DNA from: Antennarius striatus
Lineage: Eukaryota; Chordata; Actinopteri; Lophiiformes; Antennariidae
Direction: 5' to 3'
Length of the DNA: 64,000 bases
Assembly: GCF_040054535.1 (NCBI RefSeq)
Contig: NC_090781.1
Coordinates: 12,377,482 to 12,441,481, forward strand
A model generated the notes under the pieces. The model had not been told where the DNA came from. It worked only from the letters and a program-made list of their open reading frames with translations, and did not search any database. Of the stretch, positions 41,755-64,000 are shown one piece after another. Position 1 is the stretch's first letter. Each line of letters begins with the position of its first letter. The position numbers and the translations under genes are program-made.

Positions 41755-42655
41755 TAATATATTCCATGGTATGTGGACACCTGGGACCTGTCTTCTCTAA
41801 GCCTGATAATTATCAACTCGATAACGAAAAACTTCCCCATCTAGCTAAAAGCGGGTTCATGTTCCTGAGCTGGTGTTTGCAGGTGTGTTTTATCACGACT
41901 GTAAACTGGAAGCAGAGCACCGTATTCATCACATAAAGAGAAAACTATAGAATTAGAGGCATTTAAAAGAAGTCTTGTGTAAATCCAGGTGAAAAACAAC
42001 AGAACACACACTGCCAACGCAGGAGAGGCAGCTGGGAAATAAATGACAGACTGAATGCTTAATTAACAAGCTGATAATACCACCAGCCCTTCATTAGGGA
42101 ACAAGTAATGCCACCATTATTACATTTGGTAATTTCATTCGCTCCAGGCTTTACTCACACATATCCTTACAGTACGAGTATTTTATGGTTTGAACTGTAT
42201 TCTTTCAGCTGCAACCCCAAAATCCAAACAACTCGATAGGGAGTAAGTAAAAAATGTTTTTCCATATAATGATTTAAAGCATTGCTTTAATATCTTGTAA
42301 GTAAAACATGGTCAGAGTTTAGTGATCCAGTCTGTCTCTGTTGTAGCTGAGATTCGCATTAAATCCCAAATCAAATGGCTTTCACAGTGGCTGGCAGAAA
42401 TAAATGGATGAACAAGGTTAGAGAGGACTCATCTTTAAAGAAATAGAATTTAACTAATTTATGTGTAAAGCTCTGTGATCTTAAATGAATGGTTTTCCAG
42501 GGAGCTGATTGGTCAGTATGCTGTGCTTTAACACATTGATCTGTAAACTTGAATATAATGTCAGTCGTAGTCCTGGAAACTCAGCTAACCTCAATCAAAC
42601 AATTATAAACAGCCCAAGAACAAAAAGGTGTCCACATACTTTTGGCCATGTTATG
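41755..42655. mobile_element. Possible decayed TIR element
   Basis: GTATGTGGACACC near 41770-41782 is the inverted complement of GGTGTCCACATAC near 42628-42640. The longer right end continues TTTTGGCCATG, and the left end reads ATTCCATG before the shared block. A GTGTCCACATACTTTTGGCCA terminus is frequent in teleost DNA transposons. No transposase frame remains, and no target duplication was settled. Confidence 0.4.
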
Positions 42656-43046
42656 CATTTGGGTGACCTCACCTGACAGGTACTTGATAAGTCTGCCAGC
42701 TCTTTATTCAAGCTTTCATATCGGTGCCAGATTACCAGCTAGCCCTGCAACTCTAAATCTATCTGAAATCATGTTAGCTTCATGCTACATGTGCAAATAG
42801 TTCACGGAGTGTTTCCCACCGCCGTGGCAGTCACGTTACTACAATCAGCAGGGAACAGGATTTGGACGATGGCAGGTTCAGAGAGTAATACTGAAGGTTT
42901 AATACTGCAGAGGTACGTGGGGTATGGCCACGGGTTGTTGGCCCGTAGTTTAGCATCTGAAGATCAGTGAAGGTGGTTTTACACAGAAAAGACAACAAAT
43001 AATACAGGAGATGATAAAGAGGGAAGGATGAGTGCAAAACTTCCAG

Positions 43047-46000
43047 CTATACCACTGTGCCACTTGGAGAGTTCCCGTTCTGTGCTGTCAAGTTCTGAAC
43101 AGAGAGATAAGACATGAAAGAAAGTTAGACACGAGGGACGAGACCAAAGGATCTATGTTCTACTTCTCAGTGCAAAAAACAAAACAAAACAAAAAACTCT
43201 TCTCAGAGTCATTTTTTGAGTGTTCAAAGAAGAAAAATCTTACTATTCATTAGCCTGTCTGCAAAATACCACTGAATTCATAACCTTATTTTTGTTCCTA
43301 TCTTTGCTGATACAACAAGAATATTAATTAACAACTAATATCAAATAGTTAATGTCCCAAAGAAATACAATTGAACTGGAAACAAGTTGAAAAATGTAGA
43401 GTTTTTTGAGGCTTTCTAACATTTAACTGAGCAAATCAAAGAAAATAAACACCAAAAGCAGTAAAGAGTGCAGACGTACCACCTTCCCAGGTCGTGCCCA
43501 GGTGCAGATGAGCCCCTCCTGGCAGGCTGTGATGATGCAGTCGTCCATGAACACCAGGACCGTCAGCCTCTCGTGTGCGATCTTCTTGCACACCAGTGGC
43601 TCCAGCAGCGGCACCTCGTGCATGCGTGGGCACAGCGTCGTCCCCAAAACCTTGGCGGCATCGAGCCGGTTGCTCCTTGGCGCCACGTTGATCTTATCGT
43701 TGCTTTTGCTGATGTTGCCCAGGCTGTGGTACCTCTTGTGCTCCTTCTCCACCCCGCCGCCGCAGCCCGACTTATCCGACTTGCGCTCCTGGAGCGACAG
43801 CGTGGCAAAACGGCCGATGCTAAACGGAGTGCTGTTCCCTCCGCTGCTGCTCCCGCCCCCTCCTCCGCTTCCCCCGCTACCCTCTGAAGTGCCCTGACCC
43901 TTGGAAGCGTTTGCCACAGCGGGGTGGGGTAGCGAGTTGGAGCGAGACAGGGAGCGGGGAAGAGGTAAGGGAAGCGTCGGTGGGTTGGTGGGGCCCGTGT
44001 TAGTGTTTGGAGGGTGATGATGTCCTTCAACTCCTCCGGTCCCACCCCCACCTGAAGTACTGTTAACCCCACCGCTGCCTGAGTTGGACAGCGAGGGCCC
44101 AAAAGTGTTAGTGAAGGCACGGGACAGTGGCAGCCGTGGGTACAACACGTCATCTGTCAGGTCCCACAGACAGAACTGTGTGTCCTGCCCCACTGAGCCG
44201 AACCGGTACGTCACGGCGGCCGTGCCCCCGCCCTTAGAGCTGTGGCGGGAAAGACGGGACAACGTACTGCTCGTTCGGACACGGCCGAAGTGCATTGAGT
44301 TATTTGGCGCCCCCTGGTGGAGGTCCTCCTCACTGCCACTAAGTTCCATAGGTTCCTCGTCCTCCAGGGAAGTGGTGAAGGGGTCAAACGCCACCACGTT
44401 GACCCAAGACTTGTGGCCGTGACCCCTGGCAACAACACGGCTTTCAGCGAATGACCAGACAGTAACCAGGTCGTCCTCCCCGCCTGTGGCGAGGTATTTA
44501 CCGTCAGGACTCCACGAGACGCACAGCAGCCCACCGAAGTAGCTCTTCATTACCCCTTGTAGCTCCATGGAGTCAAAGTGGAACACCCGTAAGCAGCCGT
44601 CCTGGCCGACGCACGCCACGTGCACGCCGTCCGGGGAGAAAGAAAACTCATTGAGGCCACCCTCTCCCACGGCCCATCTTAACAATGGGTTGCGTGGCGT
44701 CTTGGTTTTACAGGCGTAGACGGCAAAGCCCTCGCCCTGCCGCAGGAGAGAGTACTGCGGGGCTGTGGTGCCGCAGGGATGGTCCACGTTGTAGAGATAG
44801 AGGTGGCCGCTGGCATGGGAAGCCAGGAACAGGTTCTCTGACTTGGGAAGCCATTTCAGACACGTCACCTTGGATTTGTCTATCAACCTCTGGAAAACAG
44901 GAAGGAAGCGGTCGGAGGAAAGATGAAAATGTGGAACAAAGGAGACAGACAGATAGACATTTTGAGAAAATTAGGAAAGAGAGGATAGAAGAGGAAATTG
45001 AAAAAACGAATTTGTGAGCAAGGTGTAAAGAAGAGTGAAAGTAGAGATATTAAGGAGAGGAACTTTACATGTACACCTCTAAAACAACTAAATATGAACA
45101 AGAATAGGGCATGCATGAAGGAAGCAGTAGAAGACAGAAAAGGTCTGTAGAGATCCAGAAACAGGCTGCAGCTGAAACAAATTGAAAACTGACTAGAAGC
45201 TCATTTCTAAGGCTCGAAAAGATTCACGAGATAAAGTTTGAATGCAGCCTAGATTCAATCGGGAATGCCGTTAAAGAGAATGCAGCAGAGGTGAGGAAGT
45301 AAAAACCATGCAAACAATGAAGCCCACTAGAAGAAGACAGCAGCTGATGCGGCGTACCAACAGCGAACCAACAAGGACAAAAAAATTCATATAAGAATGA
45401 CAAATTACTTCTGATGTAGCGCGGGAGACTATACACAACAAGACGGATCTGAAACAGTCCACAATTTACCTAAATTAGAGGAAACGAAACAAAGTAGACG
45501 CATATTTACCTCCTCATTAAAGAGTTTACTGGTTTCCTTCTTGATGGGGTCGAGGTACTGGACCTGTCCGGCTGAGAAGCCCACGATGAGAGCGACACTC
45601 TCCGCTGTGGCAGAGTACTGATTGAAGTCGTGGCATGTTGGCTGAGTCCCTTTGTAGATCCTCTTGTCTATTGGCTTACTGAGGTCTACAGCCTGAAGAC
45701 AGAGTGGAGACAGACGACCATGATGTGGAAGCAGAACAACCCCGGGGAGGGAAGGAGGGACAAACACACAAAAGACATTTAGAGGCTGTTTAATGGGTGC
45801 AACTTTTGGAACTCTGGATTCATTTGAAAGCCAAACTCCACACTAAAGCATTGATCCAAAATGTCAAATGTCATCTGAGATCACATCTTCCATTTCTGGG
45901 TCCATTCATTATATGCTGATGCATTTTTATTATTCTGAAAAATGGCAAAAAAAACCACAGACATTTCCACGAAAGCTATATCAAAGTCTGAATTGAACAC

Positions 46001-48949
46001 ATTTTTCATCTTGCAAAAGATCATCAAATTTTGGTCTCAGAATAAAGGAGCAAGTATTTTTTTTCTTGAGCTGCTTTATATGTCGACCTTCTACAATCAT
46101 TGAAGGAGAAATCCATCAAACAAGGCGAAGAGACTCTGATGTTTCTTTCATAAAACAGAAAGCAACAAGACTGCAGGAGTATTTCCAGGCAGAAAACACT
46201 GCTCATGTTATTGGTCGACCAACCGAGATCCCACCAAAGGTCACATCTGACAGTTTTCTGAGAATGGCACCGTAGTGTCAAGATTCAAGTACCGTAAATT
46301 CTGGGCTATTGAGCACACCTGTCTATAACAGTTCTACTTCCTACTTAGACAGACAGATAAGACTGCCTTCAACTTAAAAGCTACATCATATGGCTTTCTT
46401 CACACGCTGTCCATCATTATGGGAAAAATGTCTGTTCAAAAGACTATCAAACTATGGAGGAACAGTATCTTTCTCGGAGCATTATCTCTTGCATCTGTCT
46501 TGCGTGAAAAATGTAGTGGAAATTACATTATACACATGTACGAACGGAAGTAGATAATTAAACTGGTTAGTGATCTTCAATAAGCTGTCTAGACCTCTGG
46601 GTTAAAAAACACATACTAGTGACGTTGGAGAGATTCTCAGGCATCCAGGAACACCAAAACACGACCTAAAAACTTCTCATTGGATGATCAGCCAGTAGCT
46701 CCTGGAGGGCAGCGTTCACAATGATTCATCAACACGACCAAGATCAACTTCTTTAAGGACGTCGTTTGGATTTGATCAAGAGCTTCTTGCTGAATTCCAT
46801 TATAAAATGAAAGGCTTCCTCCTTCAGTCACAGACGGCTGCAAATCGAATTATTTACTTGTACGTAACAAATGAATCATTATATGCAAAGCATCAGATCA
46901 GAACTTGGCTTCAACATGCAGCATTATTGTTGTACAGAATACGCCAGTATGTCCATTCTGAATATATGAACAAGCTATTTTACACCTGGTGTACGTTCTG
47001 CATTCAGGTGTAAACACAAAAACCAGACTAGAACCATTCAGTTCTGGATAATCTACAGTTCATGGACACTGATTTTACTAAACCACCAGGAGTAAATGAG
47101 GTATAAACGGGAAATGAATGTGATCTCTGCCTCCTCAATTATAATAATCACTGTATCGGCAGCGGATACAACTCAGTTTGAGGCTGCATGATTGCAGTAA
47201 TAACAAACTCCAGTTGAATAGAGTAGAATTTAAATTTACCTTTATCCTGCCTGAACACAACCACAGATTAAGCAATACATGACGTGTAATCTCTGATATT
47301 TATTTGCATTGTGATAAATAGTGTAGTCACATGCATGTAAATGCAAACAGATGGTCTGCAGCAAAATGTGAGTCAATGACTGCAGAGTAAGCCAAATTAG
47401 ATCAGTCGTGAAAACAAGCTAAATGAGCAATGTGAACCTTCATGACCCAGAAAACAGAAAGTGTGACTGATGCGCAGCGAAAGGAAAGGCTTGACATTTT
47501 AAAAATATAGTCAGCAGCAACGCCTTCCATCACTGATCTGTGCTACATTAGAGGAAGAGAAACTTTTTGTGTCCTTCAGTTCCTCCTCCCAAATGGCTTA
47601 TTAACATTTCTTATTGAGAAGCAAGTGGTGCAGCTACCAGGAAGCAATTTCCTCCATCTAAAAATCCTTGGTGCATGTCAGCAATACTAAGAACAAGCTC
47701 TTTAAGGACAAATGAAGATTATTGGACTAGACTCCAGGGAAGGAGTATAAACTAATATAACTGAATAGATTCAATTTAGTTAAAGTCATGACTGAATTGA
47801 AGTCAGATATTATGACAAAACATTGCAAATAATGCATCTATAAAATATTTCAGCTACACAGTAATCAAATGCATGAGTAAAAGCAAATCCTACATCCAGC
47901 AGTTCCATGTAGGCCTAAACCGTAAACCAGGGGGCTGATCGATACGTGTCATGAGGCTTCCAGTGAATTTATGATCAGGTGCAAATAAAAGAATGAATTT
48001 AAAAATCTAACACGTTGCTGTGCTGCAACATGAATCTGAACAGGAGTGGAATAAAAAGCACAGGCGACTCGGTGTCTCCATAATATGGTTAAAGTGGATA
48101 AAACTACAGAAGTTTAAAAAAAAGTCCTACAGAAAACAGTTCCTTCACACCAGTGTTTACCTGAATATCTCCTTTACTCCAGTGAGGAACAACAGGAGGG
48201 TGTGTGTGGGGGGAAGTTTAGAAATAAACAAACAAATAAACAACCACTGAGTGTATCCTGGTGGGATAAAACCCTACTGCCCCCCCCCCCCCCAGGAGTG
48301 ACCACCACCAGCAACGTGCATCCATCTAAATGATTTCACCATCAAAACGCACTACACCGCATTTCTACGTTACGCACCGCATGAAACCTCCTGGATCACG
48401 CGTGATCCACGCAGCACCAGCGCCCAAAGCAGGGCTCCGTGTCCGGGAATGAATCCCGGTCTGACGGCATCGGTGTTGGGCTAGCATGCTAAGCTAAGTC
48501 CGCCTTCCATCGGCCGGTTCGGTCCGGCTCACCTTCTTGATGTTGGTGTAGGTGTAGAAGTAGAGCTCCCTCCCGATGTTGAAGCACACCCGCTCCGATT
48601 CCTCTCCCGGGTCCTCCGGCTGCAGCTTGACCATGGACACCCGGACGGGCGGCAGGAAGCCCGCCGGGGACGAGTTGGCTGCTGCATTGGAGGAAGATGA
48701 TGCGGCGGCGGCTGCAGCGGCGGCGGCGGCGGCTGCAGCCCCGGGCCCTTGCAGCAGCCCGACCCCTCCGCCGGGTATCGGACCGGGTCCGGCCCCTGGG
48801 CCCAGCGTGGCTCCGGCGGACGGACCCCGCGGCAGCCCGCCTCGCTGCTGCGAGTCCGAGAGGGTGAGCAGTTTGTAGAAGCCCTCTCTAGTCCGGAACT
48901 GGGATTTAATCTCATTGATATCCTTCAGAGTGCCGCCATCTCCGGCCAT
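43047..48949 (-). CDS. dmwd: DMWD (dystrophia myotonica WD-repeat protein), complete coding region
   Basis: WD-repeat protein of the WDR20/DMWD family. WDR20 is a cofactor of the USP12/USP46 deubiquitinases, and DMWD may act similarly (inference). Four exons join in phase 0 to 685 residues: 48533-48949, 45510-45692, 43480-44889 and 43047-43094. The N-terminus has EIKSQFRTREGFYKLL, a Gly/Pro-rich stretch and 13 consecutive alanines. Next come PIDKRIYKGTQPTCHDFNQ and WD units such as EFSFSPDGVHVACVGQDGC and LLCVSWSPDGKYLATGGEDD. A Ser-rich insert carries PLPRSLSRSNSLPHP and the block EKEHKRYHSLGNIS; a final blade ends ACQEGLICTWARPGK. SIGRFATLSLQER, RSLSRSNSLPHP and the 685-aa length favour DMWD over WDR20. 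The 48-nt last exon gives NLTAQNGNSPSGTVV. The start chosen is MAGDGG; an in-frame upstream ATG at 49009 adds 20 unlikely residues. Confidence 0.93.
46290..46560. repeat. Decayed fragment of a TIR-type fish element
   Basis: Begins TACCGTAAATTCTGGGCTATTGAGC, a damaged version of a terminus often seen in teleost MITEs (ACCGTAATTTCCGGACTAT...). No matching right end was found. It lies in dmwd intron 1. Confidence 0.35.
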
Positions 48950-50436
48950 TTTTAGTCCCAACACACCGCACAGGAAACCGAGATTCTGACCTGGAAATAA
49001 TAAAAGCAACAGTAGAGAAAAAAAAAGTACTAGAATAGAAATGGGAGAGGCGAAGGCGAGCAGCAGGAGCCGAGCTCAACTAGGCCGACCAGCACTCCCA
49101 GTCGACTCCAGTTCATTGTACACCAGCAGCGACCACCACAGCACAGCGACCTGACGGATGATCGGCGAGGGGAAGCCTCTCCGGGTCGGGGTAAACATCC
49201 TCCTCCTCCACCGCGCGTCGGTCTCCGTCCATCCGCTGTGCGTAAAGCTCGTCCGCCGCTGCGTTGACCAGCAGGATGCCGCTGGTGCTGGCCCGGGCTG
49301 CCGCTGCGCACTCCCACCAACGTGTCGGGGGTAAAGAGAGGGCATGCGTCCCTCCACAACCCGCCCCACTTAACCCTCACTTAACCCCCCCCCCCAGTGG
49401 AGAGAAGATCGCGTTGAAGTCACGGCGCAGACGAGGTGCTGATGTATGTTCAGGAGAAGGTCTTCAATATATGAATACAAAATGGAATAGTTCAGGGAAT
49501 TTTACTTTTTAAAAAAAATGGTTTTCCTAAATTAATTGATTTAAATGACACGTTTTTAAGTCGGCTAGACTGTTTTGAAAATTGCTGAAAATATTCTGCT
49601 TTTTGTATGAAATCAATCGTGTTTTCCCACCACCTTCACATCCCTATATTTGTCTTCAAGAAATTGATTAAATATCTTGTTTTGCAATCAATGCTTTCTT
49701 CAGAACAAATGATGGCTCTTATCTGCCACTAGTTGTTTGAGGTGTCAACTTTGCTCAGTTCACTCCTCAAACAAGCTTTGAGTATGTTAAAAACACAATC
49801 ATCTCAGGGTAAAACACATCCAGGTAAACACACCGGCAGGCATTATTTAATCAAACTTCATTCATCATTAGCATTCACCTCATCCTGTGGTAACTACCGT
49901 TATTCCAACCTAACAGCAGTAAAAAAAAAACTGTACATTCTGACCCAACACACCCAAATCCAGAAACATCGTGTGAGGAATGGCCCTGGGGCGCTGCTAT
50001 GCTCCTTTAATCTTCTGCTTAGCTTCTTGACAAAGACATATATTCAAGTCTCTGCAACACTCATCAGTTACAGCTGCTGCTGCAATCGACCACGTTGCGG
50101 CTGAAGCATCAATATCCTGAAGTATCAGAGTGGTACTTCACTACTTTGTCTATTCTGGATCTTGTAAACCTTCTTTTGTATAAATGAGCTCTGACGGTCC
50201 GAGATGTAGGGGAAACACTTCAACACAAGGATCATCTTGGGCAGCATTGATATCCCTCATTTCCTTCCTTTAAAACACATTGATATCCCTCATTTCCTTC
50301 CTTTGGCCACACAGTCACTAGAAAATAAATACTAAGACAGTGACATATTCATGCCAGCCACAGATAATGAAGGCAGATGAAGGTCCTGAGTAGAAGCGTT
50401 CAAGCAGAGACGAGTTGCCCACAGTAGAGAAGGAAG
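48950..50436. other. dmwd 5' UTR/promoter island and dmwd-map4k1 intergenic gap
   Basis: From about 48950 to 49440 the sequence is GC- and CpG-rich, consistent with the dmwd promoter and 5' UTR on the minus strand; open frames there are by-products of composition. The rest is AT-rich and should contain the map4k1 3' UTR. A 27-bp direct repeat, CATTGATATCCCTCATTTCC plus CTTCCTTT-like end, occurs at 50245-50271 and 50278-50304. Confidence 0.55.
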
Positions 50437-63566
<13,130 letters not shown>

Positions 63567-63667
63567 CTGTGGAAACAAACATAGAAGCATGACACATCAT
63601 CAAAACATGGCGCATGGGTGTATGTTACACATGACATGCTAACAATTTAATCGTTTGGATATTGGAA

Positions 63668-63700
63668 TGTCATTAGTTATGAGATTCGTAACTAATGACA
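63668..63700. repeat. 12-bp perfect hairpin with 9-nt loop
   Basis: TGTCATTAGTTA at 63668-63679 pairs with 63689-63700. It is directly adjacent to a second, longer palindrome. Confidence 0.85.
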
Positions 63701-63705
63701 CCTGG

Positions 63706-63751
63706 TTTATAAATCCATGTAAGTGATAAATCACTTACATAGATTTATAAA
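63706..63751. repeat. 22-bp near-perfect palindrome with 2-nt spacer
   Basis: The arm at 63706-63727 (TTTATAAATC...AAGTGAT) pairs with 63730-63751 with a single mismatch around AA. It could extrude as a cruciform. Confidence 0.9.
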
Positions 63752-63754
63752 AGT

Positions 63755-63946
63755 AATGGGGACAGTGCCTTGCTCAAGGGCGCCTTGGCAGTGCTCACTT
63801 CGGAGTGTTAGCTGACATCTCCCACTACGAAAATGACTGGGTGGGAGCGGGAATCGAACTGCCAACCTCGGGTCATTGGACAACTCGGTCTACCCCTGCC
63901 TCAGTTTAGGGTTAAGAATTAGGGTTAGGGTCAGGGTTACGGTTAA
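63755..63946. repeat. Dispersed fish repeat followed by degenerate TTAGGG units
   Basis: Contains AGTGCCTTGCTCAAGGGCGC and, on the minus strand, a B-box-like GGCAGTTCGATTCCCGC; both recur in a frequent teleost repeat. From about 63906 the plus strand carries irregular TTAGGGTTA/TTAGGGTCAGGGTTACGG units resembling telomere repeats. Confidence 0.55.
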
Positions 63947-64000
63947 GTCACCAGAGTGGTCACAGGCTGGAAACATCCTGATTTCATGAAGAAGCAGATG

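Larger units (their letters stand above)
36061..43046. other. Intergenic DNA between hif3a and dmwd, probably including the dmwd 3' UTR
   Basis: No exon of a known family was recognised on either strand, and no protein kinase such as DMPK. The right part is likely dmwd 3' UTR. There is a CA tract at 37015-37056, a decayed CATC-type repeat near 36826, AT-rich palindromic ATTTCAATT/AATTGAAAT blocks near 37975-38040, a C10/A10 run near 38081, and an inverted-repeat pair at 41771/42627. A 145-codon open frame at 40441 (+) has no recognisable domain. Confidence 0.5.

Noticed and set aside
36061-43046. A dmpk gene next to dmwd, as in mammals
   Set aside because: No kinase motifs (HRD, DFG, APE) were found on either strand between dmwd and hif3a.
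43468-44534. Long open frames antisense to, or in other frames of, dmwd exon 3
   Set aside because: GC-rich coding sequence of dmwd produces them; the WD-repeat frame is the only one with family similarity.
43047-48949. Identity as wdr20
   Set aside because: EIKSQFRTREGFYKLL, RSLSRSNSLPHP, SIGRFATLSLQER and EKEHKRYHSLGNIS match DMWD rather than WDR20.
49030-49380. 116-codon minus-strand frame upstream of dmwd
   Set aside because: Lies in the CpG island, no domain, not joined in frame to dmwd; read as 5' UTR/promoter composition.

Overview
This is a window of a ray-finned fish genome, most likely a percomorph teleost. The reasons are vertebrate multi-exon genes with GT-AG introns, many (CA)n/(TG)n microsatellites, and fish-type repeats: an RTE-clade LINE resembling the pufferfish Expander family, a short hAT with a BED finger, a TIR element with TA target duplications, and a tRNA-headed SINE. 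There are no prokaryotic features. All exon models were built by hand from reading frame, splice-site phase and remembered vertebrate families; no database search was run.

Layout, left to right. (1) 1-5026 (+): last five coding exons of a group II p21-activated kinase, best read as pak4. A non-autonomous hAT copy sits in its first visible intron. (2) 5027-14.2 kb: pak4 3' UTR and intergenic DNA, with a 17-bp perfect stem-loop at 5077-5150 and a broken RTE-type LINE at 9954-12767 flanked by a target-site duplication. (3) 14.2-21.7 kb (+): a CpG-rich probable first exon and the four coding exons of a single-sushi, single-pass membrane protein, best read as susd6. (4) 24785-35868 (-): all 14 coding exons of hif3a (predicted 628 aa), convergent with susd6. 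(5) 36-43 kb: intergenic DNA rich in simple repeats. (6) 43047-48949 (-): all four coding exons of dmwd (predicted 685 aa), with a 48-nt terminal exon. (7) 50437-63566 and beyond (-): 29 exons of map4k1 (HPK1), lacking only the N-terminal exons, which must lie beyond 64000. One of its introns holds an intact tRNA-Lys(TTT) gene.

PAK4, MAP4K1, DMWD and HIF3A all lie on human 19q13, so this is a compacted version of that neighbourhood. The genes do not form one pathway. They are two kinases (cytoskeletal and leukocyte signalling), a hypoxia-responsive transcription factor, a WD-repeat protein and a membrane adaptor. No new gene system was found. The points most worth a second look are microsatellites lying directly on splice sites (map4k1 catalytic-loop exon, hif3a penultimate coding exon, susd6 signal-peptide exon), a GC-AG intron in map4k1, degeneration of the N-terminal oxygen-degradation motif in hif3a, and several near-perfect hairpins outside genes.
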